A stretch of 64,000 nucleotides of DNA from Psychrobacter sp. 1044 (GCF_904846525.1 NZ_CAJHAZ010000003.1:124001-188000); one strand, 5' to 3'; positions 45,358 through 55,268 are shown, counted from the first letter of the stretch. Notes: generated by a model not told the origin, from the letters alone. Numbers and translations are program-made.

Positions 45358-47730
45358 TTATTCATCCTGTTTATTCACCGCTTTATTATCTGAAATTTCT
45401 TGAACATTGTCTTTGTTAATGTTGTCTTTAGTAATATCGCCATCAGAGCTTGCATTGGTTGTATTATCTTGACCAGAGTCGGGTAGACGATTTGGATCAA
45501 GCGCGCCCTTCTTGGTTTTAGGTGCGTTGCCATTACCATTCGTACTACTATTGTTAGACACCTTATTTTTAGGCATTGCCTTCGAAGTCGCTGTCGAGTT
45601 GGCTGACATGACGCCTTTATTAACGACGTCAATAGACTTATCTTTTGACGTTATTACTTTGTCATTCAAGGTGTTTGGCGTGGTTTTAGTTCCAGCACTG
45701 CTGCTCGAATGGTTTGATACCTCAGTATCTGCATTTTGCTCAGCGACTCTCTGCTCAGTGATTTTCTGCTCAGCGATTATTTCTTTAGCGCTGTCGCTAT
45801 CAGTGGCAGTGGATTGTTCTGTTGCATCAACACTATCATCGCTCAGCTCTTTTTCTTTACGCTTTTCAGGCGCTTTTGAGCTGGACTCAAAGTTAGCATC
45901 AGCTGCCAGTCGCGCCTGCTCTTGTTTAGGTGTCACGTCGACAGGTTTTGGCTGTACTTCATCTTCCACTACCAGTGAGATGAGCTTGCGATCGCGTGGC
46001 ACGATGCCATCAAACTTATCGGTAATGACGTGTAGCTTGCCTTCTTTGTCGATTGTATACAGCGGCACGAATTGCTTATTGTCGGCTTTGTATTGCTCAA
46101 AGCTGTAGCTGTCAGTGATGTTGGTAATCTTGATACGGGCTTTTTTCGACAGCATACTGGCAAGCTTGGTATAGGTGACGTCTTTGCCAAACAGCCACTG
46201 CGAGTGGAAGTTGCCTTGCTTATCATCGCGCTCGCTTTTGACCTTTTCGTCGCTGAACTTGAGACGGTACAATTTGCGCTCACCAAATTCATGACGATAA
46301 TGAATCTCAGACAAGGTATTCATCTCTTTGTCCATACTCATGGCAAACAGCCGACCGATACCGATCAGGTCAAGATGATGATCGGCGTGATCAGAGATGG
46401 GATTGCCAAAATAAGTACGTAGACCGCTCATGCGTGCGCGGGCAATATTGGTATAGTTGTTGTGTGCGACGATGACATCAAAGCCCTGATCTTTTAGAGA
46501 AGTTGCTACCAAAAGGGCAATGGGATTTGAGCCGACGATAAGAATACCATTGGTCTCAGGCTCACGGACACCCAGCAAGTTGCCGACTATTTTCGCCCCC
46601 AAGCCCTGAATCATAACCGTGCCAATAATGACCATGAATACTAAGGGCACAAGCAGCTCAACACCTTGGATATCGTACTCTTGCAGACGAATAGCAAACA
46701 GTGATGAGATAGCTGCAGCGACGATACCACGTGGCCCAATCCAACTAATCATCAGCTTTTCATTGGTCTTTAAGTTTGAGCCAATAGACGATGCCCAAAC
46801 GGATAAGGGTCGCGCCACAAACATGACGATAGCAAGTAATACTAGCCCTGCGAAACCAACACTAAGTAAGCTTTCTAGCTCTACACGTGCTGCAAGGATA
46901 ATAAACAGCACAGAGATAAGAAGGATGGTTAAAGATTCATTAAACTCTAAAATCGTATCGCGTGGGAATTTTGGCCAATTCGCCAATGCCACGCCCAATA
47001 CGGTGACTGTCAATAGCCCAGACTCATGCTCTAAATGGTTCGATACTGAAAATAACACCAAGACAAAGGCAAGCGTAAAGACATTACGTAAAAATTCAGG
47101 AATCATATGCCGACGCATCAAGAAGGCAAGCAGCCAAGCGCCTGCCATACCCATCGCTGTCGCTAATACCACGATTTTGGCAAACAATAAGATACTGCTG
47201 GCTTCGCCGCCTGAGATGATGTATTCATAGACCAAAACCACGGCAATAGCGCCGATTGGGTCAATGATGATACCTTCCCATTTGAGGATATTAGAGATCG
47301 TCTTATTGGGACGCACACTACGTAATAGCGGCATAATCACCGTTGGACCCGTGACGCACACGAGCGCACCGAACAGCAAAGCAATCAGTGGATCGACATC
47401 GAATAAGAGATAAGTCGATAACGCCACGATAGCAATGGTGATAAGTACACCGACCGACACCAGCATTTGCACCACGGTGCCATGCTGTTTAATCTCGTCA
47501 AACTCTAACGTCAGCGAGCCTTCAAATAGGATAATCGCCACGCCCAAAGAGATGAAGGGGAACATCAGCTCTCCCAGCACCAAGTCAGGATCGAAGACTC
47601 CCAGCACTGGGCCCACGATAATGCCAATCAGTAATAAAAATAAAATGGACGGTTGCTTTAAATACCAAGCCAACCATTGGGCAGCAATGCCAATCCCAAC
47701 CACGCCAGATAATAATAGGGCGGTATCCAT
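45358..47730 (-). CDS. CPA1-type cation:proton antiporter with TrkA-N domain and long tail
   Basis: A 790-residue sodium or potassium/proton antiporter. About the first 400 residues form some 12 membrane helices with typical ILFEGSLTLEFDEIKQHG, TGPTVIMPLL and GIIIDPIGAIAVVLVYEY (the transport Asp pair region) and IGPRGIVAAAISSLFA motifs. A TrkA-N-like Rossmann domain follows (NGILIVGSNPIALLVATSLKDQGFDVIVAHNN), then a regulatory region with VVED near 600. The last ~180 residues are disordered, rich in S, N, K, T and D. The AAGGATC site precedes the ATG. It likely handles Na+/K+ and pH homeostasis. Cation specificity is not visible. Confidence 0.85.
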   Translation of the reverse strand: MDTALLLSGVVGIGIAAQWLAWYLKQPSILFLLLIGIIVGPVLGVFDPDLVLGELMFPFISLGVAIILFEGSLTLEFDEIKQHGTVVQMLVSVGVLITIAIVALSTYLLFDVDPLIALLFGALVCVTGPTVIMPLLRSVRPNKTISNILKWEGIIIDPIGAIAVVLVYEYIISGGEASSILLFAKIVVLATAMGMAGAWLLAFLMRRHMIPEFLRNVFTLAFVLVLFSVSNHLEHESGLLTVTVLGVALANWPKFPRDTILEFNESLTILLISVLFIILAARVELESLLSVGFAGLVLLAIVMFVARPLSVWASSIGSNLKTNEKLMISWIGPRGIVAAAISSLFAIRLQEYDIQGVELLVPLVFMVIIGTVMIQGLGAKIVGNLLGVREPETNGILIVGSNPIALLVATSLKDQGFDVIVAHNNYTNIARARMSGLRTYFGNPISDHADHHLDLIGIGRLFAMSMDKEMNTLSEIHYRHEFGERKLYRLKFSDEKVKSERDDKQGNFHSQWLFGKDVTYTKLASMLSKKARIKITNITDSYSFEQYKADNKQFVPLYTIDKEGKLHVITDKFDGIVPRDRKLISLVVEDEVQPKPVDVTPKQEQARLAADANFESSSKAPEKRKEKELSDDSVDATEQSTATDSDSAKEIIAEQKITEQRVAEQNADTEVSNHSSSSAGTKTTPNTLNDKVITSKDKSIDVVNKGVMSANSTATSKAMPKNKVSNNSSTNGNGNAPKTKKGALDPNRLPDSGQDNTTNASSDGDITKDNINKDNVQEISDNKAVNKQDE

Positions 47731-48612
47731 AAATTGATCCTTTTATAATCTTGTCGTATTTTATAGCTATCAACCGTTTTTTTAGAGTAGCGGCCGCCAG
47801 TAGTATAATAATAAGTTGACGCTACTCGCTATAGAGACACATCTCTATAAAACGTAAGCGACGACAATGGTATCCATCATGAATCACAACATGAGCTAGA
47901 TATGATATAACTACTATAGAGTAGTAAAGACAAAAGCATTGCTAGAAAAAATCGTCAATCTCATATAAATCGTATATGGCATCAAGCTCGCTCAGTCTAT
48001 TATTGATAGTACTGTCACGCGACTTTTTTTATCCATTTATCTTGAATCGACCATCGCATTATTCTAGTAATACAAAAGATGAACAATAAGGGTGATAATA
48101 GCCAGCTTTATAAAACAATAGTCAATAATGATTATTTATAGACTTTAGTTTGCTTGAAAAGTTATTTGGCTTGCTATCATAACATGCTTTTATTTCATGC
48201 TGAGCAAGGCCGTATCTACCACGATATCAGTAGGAAGCGGTAAAAATATACAATAACTGGGTCAAATAATTGCGCCTTGGGTTATCCTACATGATCGGAA
48301 TAATGACAAAATAGCACGATGACTTATCATACAGTAGCCGTCTTTATCATGCACCTAGCGAGGATTATCATTGTTTTGGGGTGTTCATATAAGGAAAGGT
48401 GAATGGTCGATGGCATAAGGGTATAAAAAACAGTAATCTAATAAACGACTAGATAGCGACTAAAAAGGTTGGCCGTCATAACATTAAGTGCCGATGCAAC
48501 GTTTGTCATATACGGATTTGGTTAAAATTAAAACATCGTATACACATCACTAGCGATAGTAGCCAAAACATAACCATTAAAAATAACAACGATTACTTAT
48601 ATGGAGGACAAT
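47731..48612. other. long intergenic region between divergent antiporter and htrA
   Basis: About 880 bp without an ORF that can be supported. It contains small hairpins (TATAGAGA-caca-TCTCTATA at 47830-47849; ACTACT-atag-AGTAGT near 47909) and a T7 run after a short GTC/GAC stem near 48011-48027. An unannotated small RNA is possible but not shown. Confidence 0.4.
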
Positions 48613-50067
48613 ATGCCTATCAATATGCTTACAGCGCAATCTAAGTTTTATGTGCCGCATTGGTTAAAACGTAGTGCGCTGGTGCTTGCTGTCAGTACCT
48701 CGATGGTTACTGGCGTCACTGCCACCGCCATGGCAAGCGCCCAAGCTGTCGTCACCACGGCGGATTTTTCTGACTTAGTGCAGCAAGTTACCCCAGCCGT
48801 TGCCCGCGTAAATGTCACCAAGACCGTCAGCGAGGCTGAGCTTGCCCAAGCCCAAACAGCCGAATTGTTGCGGCAGTTCTTTGGTGATCGTTTACGTATT
48901 CCTGATCAGGCTGCCACGCCAGCAATTGAGCATGCTTATGGCACGGCCTTTTTTGTCACAGCCGATGGTTATATGCTAACCAACCATCATGTGGTGGAGG
49001 GCGCTGATAAAATCACTGTCACTCTTAACGATAGAACGGAGCTTGATGCAACCTTGGTTGGTAGTGATGAACGCTCTGATGTGGCTGTACTAAAAGTCTC
49101 GGGCAACCAATTTCCTGCTTTGCCTATCGGCGACTCAAATGCTCTGAAAGTAGGGGAACCAGTACTGGCCATTGGTTCGCCATTTGGTTTTGATTACTCA
49201 GCATCGGCGGGCATTGTCAGTGCTAAATCACGCAGTTTTTCACGCGATACCAGCGTGCCATTTATCCAAACAGACGTGGCATTGAACCCGGGTAACTCAG
49301 GCGGTCCACTATTTAATCAGCGCGGTGAAGTGATTGGTATTAATTCGCGTATCTTTAGTGGTACAGGTGGTTACATGGGTCTGTCGTTTTCCATTCCGAT
49401 TGATGCGGCGATGGATATTTACGAGCAGCTAAAAACCGATGGCGAAGTGGTGCGTGCTTATTTAGGTATTTATCCGCAAGACATCGATCGCAATTTAGCA
49501 GAAGCTTATAACCTAGATCGTCCTCAAGGTGCGCTACTGACAAGAGTATCACCAGACTCACCTGCACAAAAAGCTGGTCTAAAACCTGGCGATATCATTT
49601 TGCAATATAATGAAGTGCAAATTATGCGCGCCTCAGATTTATTAAACTTGCTCAATCGTGCCAAACCGAGCGATAGCTTCCGCGCACAGATTCAGCGTAA
49701 TGGTAAGCAGATGACCATCAGCGGCAAACTCACTTATGCGCCCAATGATGTGAGAGCACAAGGCGGCGATCAGCAGAATGATGAGGTGCAGTTAGGCTTG
49801 CGTTTACGTAACTTGACCGCGGATGAGCAAGCAGAAATCGCAGTGGATAATAAGACGGGTATTTTGGTCACCACAGTTGACCCAACGGGATTGGCGGCGC
49901 GCTCAGGTCTATTGGCAGGTGATGTAATTACCAATTTTCACCAAAAGCCGATTAAAAAGGTCACGGATTTTTCAAGCGCGATTTCATCATTGCCCAAAAA
50001 AGGCGTAGTGACCATTGAAATTATTCGCCAAGGTATTCCCGCGATTATTGGTTTACGTATTGAGTAA
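48613..50067 (+). CDS. htrA: periplasmic serine protease HtrA/DegP family
   Basis: A DegP/MucD-type envelope protease and chaperone of 484 residues. A signal peptide ends near ATAMASA (residue 43). The catalytic triad is H126 (MLTNHHVVEGAD), D156 (ERSDVAVL) and S229 (LNPGNSGGPLF), and two PDZ domains follow (YLGIYPQDID...GALLTRVSPDSPAQKAGLKPGDIIL and the second ending GLLAGDVITNFHQKPIKK). ATG at 48601 is in frame, but a strong GGAGGA site lies between it and ATG 48613, so 48613 is the real start. Its 880-bp upstream region suggests complex control. The naming mucD versus degP is open. Confidence 0.92.
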   Translation: MPINMLTAQSKFYVPHWLKRSALVLAVSTSMVTGVTATAMASAQAVVTTADFSDLVQQVTPAVARVNVTKTVSEAELAQAQTAELLRQFFGDRLRIPDQAATPAIEHAYGTAFFVTADGYMLTNHHVVEGADKITVTLNDRTELDATLVGSDERSDVAVLKVSGNQFPALPIGDSNALKVGEPVLAIGSPFGFDYSASAGIVSAKSRSFSRDTSVPFIQTDVALNPGNSGGPLFNQRGEVIGINSRIFSGTGGYMGLSFSIPIDAAMDIYEQLKTDGEVVRAYLGIYPQDIDRNLAEAYNLDRPQGALLTRVSPDSPAQKAGLKPGDIILQYNEVQIMRASDLLNLLNRAKPSDSFRAQIQRNGKQMTISGKLTYAPNDVRAQGGDQQNDEVQLGLRLRNLTADEQAEIAVDNKTGILVTTVDPTGLAARSGLLAGDVITNFHQKPIKKVTDFSSAISSLPKKGVVTIEIIRQGIPAIIGLRIE

Positions 50068-50155
50068 GCCTTGATAGCTTTGATAGCTTGGTAGGAGTAA
50101 TGGGTAGTCGGGGCACCAACTGAGCATGGCATAACAGGCGCGTCAACAATTCTAC

Positions 50156-50185
50156 TTGTCTATGATAGAGCTCGACCCCTATAAT
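50156..50185 (+). promoter_or_regulatory. promoter of the degenerate phosphoesterase gene
   Basis: TTGTCT, an 18-bp spacer and a perfect TATAAT, with the gene start 143 bp after the -10. Confidence 0.6.
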
Positions 50186-50328
50186 GGCTGATTTTTTTAA
50201 CCATGACTTAAAATAATCTAACACTGTCACTAACTTATTCATGGAGCGATTTATTTATCGCTCTATACGTTCTAATATAGGGTAAGCCAGTTGCTAGGCT
50301 CATACTCTCTCGTAACCATCAGGTAATT

Positions 50329-51537
50329 ATGACTGACCATGCTCTTTATATCCTAAGTATCTCTACGACAGCAGTATTGCTTGCGTATATTATACTGTGG
50401 TCAGGATTACAAACGTTCAATGCCAATCCTACCAAACGTTTTATGCGTATTTGGTTGAAGTTGGCACTATATTATGCTGCCTATACTATGCCCGTTTGGG
50501 CTTTGCTGTTGGTGATAGGTTGGTCGCAAGAAATGCTGCCGATACTGGCGCAGCTATCACTGCCACTCGTGCTAGTGGCCGTATTTGCAATGGGGTTCTA
50601 TTTTTATACCGTGGTGATACAACCCAATCGTTTACGTTTAGATCATCATGCAATCGACTTAGATTTATCCACACCGCTGACGGTTGCCGTATTGGCTGAT
50701 TTACGCATAGGCTTGTATAGCGGCAAGCCGCGTCATATTCGTAAACTGGTTGCTACCATCAATGCGTTACCAGCAGATGCGGTGCTGATTACGGGCGACT
50801 GGTTGTATTACCCAAGTGCTGATTTAGTGGGTCAGCTCATGTTGTTTAAAGGGGTTAATAAGCCTATTTATACAGTGATGAGTACCTCTGACTTGCGTTA
50901 TCAATCGATTAATACGACTAAGCAAGGACAGCCGTTATTAGAAGATACGTTGTCCAGTGCCTTTGATGTGCTTGATATCAGCTATATCGGTCAGCAGTGT
51001 ACCTCGCTGCCACTTAAATGTACTGGGGCTACTAATGCGCTTCCAGTAATGCCCAGTGCGAGCTATTCTAAAAATAATAAAGAGGGCTTTAGACAGCAAA
51101 ATTTGGAAAATAGCCCAACCGTCGCCGTGCTTTGCGGTTGGCAAGATGTTCCTAAACAGTTTGCTGATATTGAAGAGGCAAATGCGTCTGATAAAGCCGC
51201 GCTTGGTGCTGAAATTGCTAATACCACGAAGCCCGTCATCATCTTGGCTTCACGATTTGATAGTATTAGTGATTTGCCAAAATCCTTACAGCCACGACCA
51301 CTATTGATTACTGGGGCAGCAAAGGCGATTCAAAAAAATATATGGTTGGCACAAAAACAAAAAAATATTGAGCGTAGTAGCGAGCAGTCAACCCTGTTGA
51401 ATAATAGCCGCATGGGTAAGCAGCGGGGTTTATACCAACATGGCAGTGCACAGATATTTGTCAGTAGCGGTATTGGTACACGAGGGTTGCCTTTTCGCTT
51501 GTATCGCCCCACTATCGATGTGTTGACGATTCGTTAA
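50329..51537 (+). CDS. membrane-anchored calcineurin-like phosphoesterase homologue with lost active-site residues
   Basis: A protein of 402 residues with three hydrophobic segments (about 8-28, 42-64 and 72-95) followed by a soluble domain laid out like YaeI-type metallophosphoesterases. TVAVLADLRIG occupies the SDLHxG place, with D124 kept but Arg126 instead of His. DAVLITGDWLYYP is the GD motif, kept. STSDLR (185-190) replaces GNHD. The late GHxH motif is absent, while the family ending FVSSGIGTRGLPFRLYRPTIDVLTI is intact. Without these ligands a normal di-metal centre is unlikely, so it may be a pseudoenzyme. It has its own promoter. Confidence 0.7.
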   Translation: MTDHALYILSISTTAVLLAYIILWSGLQTFNANPTKRFMRIWLKLALYYAAYTMPVWALLLVIGWSQEMLPILAQLSLPLVLVAVFAMGFYFYTVVIQPNRLRLDHHAIDLDLSTPLTVAVLADLRIGLYSGKPRHIRKLVATINALPADAVLITGDWLYYPSADLVGQLMLFKGVNKPIYTVMSTSDLRYQSINTTKQGQPLLEDTLSSAFDVLDISYIGQQCTSLPLKCTGATNALPVMPSASYSKNNKEGFRQQNLENSPTVAVLCGWQDVPKQFADIEEANASDKAALGAEIANTTKPVIILASRFDSISDLPKSLQPRPLLITGAAKAIQKNIWLAQKQKNIERSSEQSTLLNNSRMGKQRGLYQHGSAQIFVSSGIGTRGLPFRLYRPTIDVLTIR

Positions 51538-51975
51538 CATGACTCAAAAGACTTATCAGCGCTGATTCATTGCGCTAAACTGAGAGTTGAATAATAAGGC
51601 TGTTGGTTTGTAGGTTGTAACGGCATGTCAGCAGTTCAATTGATTGAACGTTAATTGATTGATAGCTGTCAAATCAAAATATGCTACACTAGCAGGCGTT
51701 TTTGTTATTCTATTTTTAGTATTAAATAAGCGTTGTCGGTCATTGGCAAAAATAAGGCCAAGACGGCTTTGAGCACCTATATTGCGAACGCTTTTATCAT
51801 AGAAAAAGATTGATCATAAAAAATACTCAGCATTAATATCAAGCAAGATATTGCCAATGTTGCCTATGAATGTACACAATATGAGTGCAGGCGTAGACAT
51901 AATCATTGACACTTGCCAACGACCTATCATGTGACAGCTTTGAAAAAAGCTAGGATAATACAGTAAGGCACGGTT
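51538..51975. other. intergenic region upstream of dapA
   Basis: A 438-bp leader region without an ORF. It contains an extended -10 promoter at 51682-51690 and therefore a long 5' UTR of about 280 nt. I looked for lysine-riboswitch landmarks and did not find them. Confidence 0.5.
51682..51690 (+). promoter_or_regulatory. extended -10 promoter candidate for dapA
   Basis: TGCTACACT fits TGn-TAnnnT, with a weak -35 upstream. It shares ACTAGCAGG just downstream with the pcnB candidate at 3636. Confidence 0.45.
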
Positions 51976-52881
51976 ATGAGCACAGCATACGACGAGATCA
52001 AAACCCGACTACAAGGCTCAATGGTAGCCTTGGTAACGCCCATGCATCCTGACGGCACGGTCGATTATAAACGTCTGGCGGATCTCATAGATTGGCAGAT
52101 TGAGCAAGGGACGCATTGTCTCGTTGCCGTTGGTACTACTGGCGAGTCAGCGACATTATCTATGCAAGAACACAGCGATGTCATTCGCTACTTTGTTCAG
52201 CATGTCAAAGGTCGTGTACCAGTGATTGCTGGAACAGGCGCCAATAATACGATGGAAGCCATTAAGTTGACCCAAGATGCTGCCGACGCTGGTGCAGATT
52301 GTGCCTTATTGGTTGCGCCTTATTATAACAAACCGCCACAAGAAGGCTTGTACCAACATTATAAGGCTATCGCGCGCGCGGTGAATATCCCGCAGATGCT
52401 CTATAATGTGCCAGGACGTACGGTCGTTGATATTGCACAAGAGACGGTAGAACGTCTGGCTGATATCGATAATATCGTCGCGATTAAAGATGCCACAGGC
52501 TCTATTGCTCGCGGTGAGCAATTGATCAAAGCAGTGGGTGATAGAATCGTCGTGCTATCTGGCGATGACAGTACGGCGCTTGATTTGATGACATTTGGTG
52601 GTAAAGGTAATATCTCAGTCACTGCCAACGTCGCCCCGAAAGCGATGAGCGAGACTTTTACAGCGGCGCTTCGTGGTGATTTTGATGCGGCTCATAAAGC
52701 ACATGATGTGGTCAAGCATTTACACCGTGACTTGTTTATTGAGTCAAGTCCTATCCCAGCAAAATATGCGCTTCATAAAATGGGTATGATAGATACTGGT
52801 ATTCGTCTGCCTTTGGTATGGTTGGCTGAACAACATCATGCCACTATTGATGAAGCCTTGGTGCGTGCGAACTTATTATAA
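51976..52881 (+). CDS. dapA: 4-hydroxy-tetrahydrodipicolinate synthase
   Basis: DapA condenses pyruvate with aspartate semialdehyde for lysine and cell-wall diaminopimelate. It is a TIM-barrel aldolase of 301 residues with GTTGESATL, the catalytic Tyr143 (QMLYNVPGRT), Schiff-base Lys171 (VAIKDATGS), and LSGDDSTALD. About eight extra N-terminal residues precede the usual GSMVALVTPM start. AAGG precedes the ATG. The gene heads the dapA-bamC-purC order known from enterobacteria. Confidence 0.96.
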   Translation: MSTAYDEIKTRLQGSMVALVTPMHPDGTVDYKRLADLIDWQIEQGTHCLVAVGTTGESATLSMQEHSDVIRYFVQHVKGRVPVIAGTGANNTMEAIKLTQDAADAGADCALLVAPYYNKPPQEGLYQHYKAIARAVNIPQMLYNVPGRTVVDIAQETVERLADIDNIVAIKDATGSIARGEQLIKAVGDRIVVLSGDDSTALDLMTFGGKGNISVTANVAPKAMSETFTAALRGDFDAAHKAHDVVKHLHRDLFIESSPIPAKYALHKMGMIDTGIRLPLVWLAEQHHATIDEALVRANLL

Positions 52882-52916
52882 AATGATGCGTGTAAATGCT
52901 AACTCAGAGAGATAAT

Positions 52917-53231
52917 ATGATGAAAACATCATCACCGACTGCAAAAATATTCCCTGCGCTGCTGACCTTAATGTTGGGAAGCACCTTAGTATTGAGCGGT
53001 TGCCAAAGTGCTAAAAACTTACTTGGTAAGCGTGACAATGGTAGTTTAGAATATCAGCAAAGCAAAAAGCTTGTGCCAATAGAGCTGCCTGCTAACAAAG
53101 AACCAGCGCCTTTTGTACCTTTGTACGCAACTCCTAATGCCGGTGCAAATACGCTGAAATTACAGAACGAATCAGGTAATCAGTACCAGCTACCGAAGCC
53201 TGAGCGCGCTGTCAGTAGTCCTTCGAATTAA
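52917..53231 (+). CDS. short lipoprotein in the bamC position, likely a reduced BamC
   Basis: A protein of 104 residues with a lipobox (STLVLSGCQSAKN). The mature ~75 residues are unstructured-looking, SLEYQQSKKLVPIELPANKEPAPFVPLYATP, and resemble only the N-terminal lasso that E. coli BamC winds onto BamD. The two helix-grip domains of BamC (about 240 residues) are absent. The gene lies exactly between dapA and purC, where E. coli has bamC (nlpB). A start at 52917 or 52920 is preferred by an AGAGA site. Identification rests on position and on this weak similarity. Confidence 0.6.
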   Translation: MMKTSSPTAKIFPALLTLMLGSTLVLSGCQSAKNLLGKRDNGSLEYQQSKKLVPIELPANKEPAPFVPLYATPNAGANTLKLQNESGNQYQLPKPERAVSSPSN

Positions 53232-53361
53232 AGCTATTTCCTTATTTATACCGCTGACATTTTACAGTGATTAATATAAATATTATTCATTCTGTCATAC
53301 AAAAATCAGCGGTCGCTGCGCGTTTTTACCACATAAGCTTGAACGAACAGGAACTCCCATA

Positions 53362-54075
53362 ATGCAAAAGCAACAACTGCTGTATAAAGGCAAAGCCAAA
53401 TCTGTCTATGAAACTGAAGATAATGATCTTTTGATTCTACATTTTCGTGATGATACTTCAGCGCTTGATGGCAAGCGTATTGAACAGTTAGCCCGCAAAG
53501 GCGTCGTCAATAATCGTTTTAATGCTTTCATCATGCAAAAATTGGCTGATGCTGGTATCGAAACGCATTTTGAAAAGCAATTGTCTGAAGATGAAGTATT
53601 GGTCAAGCGTTTGGATATGATTCCGGTTGAGTGCGTGGTTCGTAACTTTGCTGCGGGCAGCTTGGTTCGTCGTTTGGGCTTAGAAGAAGGGCAAGCATTG
53701 ACGCCGCCTACTTATGAATTGTTTTATAAAGATGATGCACTGGGTGATCCAATGGTCAATGAGTCACTTGCTGTGTCTCTTGGCTGGGCAACCGAAGCAC
53801 AACTTGCCAGAATGGAAGAGTTAACTCATCAAGTAAATGAGGTGTTAAAGGCGTTATTCGAAGCAGGTGATTTGATACTGGTTGATTTCAAACTAGAATT
53901 TGGTGTGTTCCATGACCGTATCGTCTTAGGGGATGAATTCTCACCAGATGGCTGCCGTATTTGGGACAAGACAACTAAGAAGAAGCTGGACAAAGACCGC
54001 TTCCGTCAATCATTAGGCGATGTCATTGAAGCTTATGAAGAAGTGGCTAACCGTATTGGTGTGCCATTAAGCTAG
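53362..54075 (+). CDS. purC: phosphoribosylaminoimidazole-succinocarboxamide synthase
   Basis: PurC joins CAIR and aspartate in purine synthesis. The 237 residues match E. coli PurC exactly in length, with [60 protein letters not shown] and [21 protein letters not shown] precedes the start. It ends at a strong terminator. Confidence 0.97.
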   Translation: MQKQQLLYKGKAKSVYETEDNDLLILHFRDDTSALDGKRIEQLARKGVVNNRFNAFIMQKLADAGIETHFEKQLSEDEVLVKRLDMIPVECVVRNFAAGSLVRRLGLEEGQALTPPTYELFYKDDALGDPMVNESLAVSLGWATEAQLARMEELTHQVNEVLKALFEAGDLILVDFKLEFGVFHDRIVLGDEFSPDGCRIWDKTTKKKLDKDRFRQSLGDVIEAYEEVANRIGVPLS

Positions 54076-54115
54076 ATGTTTGATTGGCACTGCACTGCAG
54101 GTCAATCTTTAGCGT

Positions 54116-54147
54116 AAAAAAAACTGAGCCATGTGCTCAGTTTTTTT
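54116..54147. terminator. terminator after purC
   Basis: AAAAAACTGAGC and GCTCAGTTTTTT form a 12-bp or longer stem with a CATGT loop. Confidence 0.92.
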
Positions 54148-54240
54148 ATGCAAAAAATTACTGAAACCTTATACAATTTGCACGACTTGTGAGACTACTG
54201 TTCTTATAATAAAGATACATACAAAAATAAGGCTTATGGT

Positions 54241-54894
54241 ATGCCGTTTTCAAAACCATCTACTACTGACACTGAGCCTACTATTTTAGCGCCATCATGG
54301 TTTACTCGACCAACCTGTGTGGTTGCTGCTGACTTAATAGGTAAAGTGCTGTGTAGAAAGCTGTTAGATACGGATGGCACGACTAAAATATTGCGTATGC
54401 GCATCTCAGAAACTGAAGCTTACATCGGTGCGGGCGATCCTGCTTGTCATTCACATGCTAACAGCCGAACGCCGCGCACTGAAATCATGTATGAGCAAGG
54501 TGGTGTTTTTTATGTGTATTTAACTTATGGCATCCATCATATGCTCAATTTAATCAGTGGTGCTATCGACTCCCCTGAGTCAGTGCTGATACGCGCTGGA
54601 TTTTTAGCAGAAGATAGTGACCGCCTACGAGATGAGCAATTATTGAGCTTAGATCAACAACTGATTCATCCCAAGCAGTTCGCTGGTCCCGGTAAGCTGA
54701 CCAAGCGTTTACAAATCGACCGTGACTTGTATGGCAAATCCATTCATCCAGCATCAGCCGTTTGGGTAGAAGACGACGGTTGCAAGCCGCTAGTATCGCT
54801 GCGTCCACGGATTGGCATTGATTATGCGGGCGAGGCAAAAGAGTGGTTATTACGCTACATTTGGACGGACCATCCTTCGTTATCCAAAAAATAG
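54241..54894 (+). CDS. DNA-3-methyladenine glycosylase, AAG/MPG family
   Basis: A base-excision repair enzyme that removes alkylated purines, of the mammalian AAG type rather than TagA or AlkA. The 217 residues contain LIGKVLCRKL, the catalytic Glu in ETEAYIGAGDPACHSHANSRTPRTEIMY, and the base-flipping FYVYLTYGIHHMLNLIS, then GPGKLTKRLQID and RIGIDYAGEAKEW. No neighbours share the pathway. A TGTATG region upstream gives no clear operator. Confidence 0.92.
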   Translation: MPFSKPSTTDTEPTILAPSWFTRPTCVVAADLIGKVLCRKLLDTDGTTKILRMRISETEAYIGAGDPACHSHANSRTPRTEIMYEQGGVFYVYLTYGIHHMLNLISGAIDSPESVLIRAGFLAEDSDRLRDEQLLSLDQQLIHPKQFAGPGKLTKRLQIDRDLYGKSIHPASAVWVEDDGCKPLVSLRPRIGIDYAGEAKEWLLRYIWTDHPSLSKK

Positions 54895-54947
54895 TAAGAT
54901 TGATAGTTGATGGCTGTTTTTCTAAATAGACTTGAAGGAAGTAACAC

Positions 54948-55259
54948 ATGTATAAAATAACGGTTTTTATTCCAGATACAGCATTAGAGCAGGTAAAGTC
55001 CGCTTTGTTTTCGGCGGGCGCTGGGACGATTGGCAATTATGAACAGTGCTGCTGGCAAGTGCAGGGAATAGGGCAATTTAGGCCACTGGCAGGTAGTAAT
55101 CCAAATATTGGAGCACATGATCAACTGGAAACCGTTGAGGAGTGGCGGGTAGAAATGGTAGTGGCTGATGCTGATATTAAACAAGTCGTCGAGGCGTTAA
55201 AGCAGGCGCATCCTTATGAAACACCTGCCTATGATGTGATTGAAGTATTAGACTTTTAG
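54948..55259 (+). CDS. NIF3/YqfO-type (CutA-like) small protein
   Basis: A 103-residue protein equal to the PII/CutA-like domain inserted in NIF3/YqfO proteins: YKITVFIPDTALEQVKSALFSAGAGTIGNYEQCCWQVQGIGQFRPLAGSNPNIG, then WRVEMVVADADIKQVVEALKQAHPYETPAYDVIEV. Freestanding copies are common in gammaproteobacteria. Metal binding is suspected, but the function is unknown. AAGGAAG lies before the ATG. Confidence 0.88.
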   Translation: MYKITVFIPDTALEQVKSALFSAGAGTIGNYEQCCWQVQGIGQFRPLAGSNPNIGAHDQLETVEEWRVEMVVADADIKQVVEALKQAHPYETPAYDVIEVLDF

Positions 55260-55268
55260 GGTCAGCTA

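Noticed and set aside
45512..46108. Plus-strand open frame of 198 codons opposite the antiporter tail
   Set aside because: It is the Leu/Ser-rich antisense of a low-complexity stretch and has no independent support.
48601..48612. ATG at 48601 as the htrA start
   Set aside because: A GGAGGA ribosome site lies directly after it and fits ATG 48613.
51538..51975. Lysine riboswitch upstream of dapA
   Set aside because: The leader is long, but the conserved core and five-helix pattern of the lysine aptamer were not seen.
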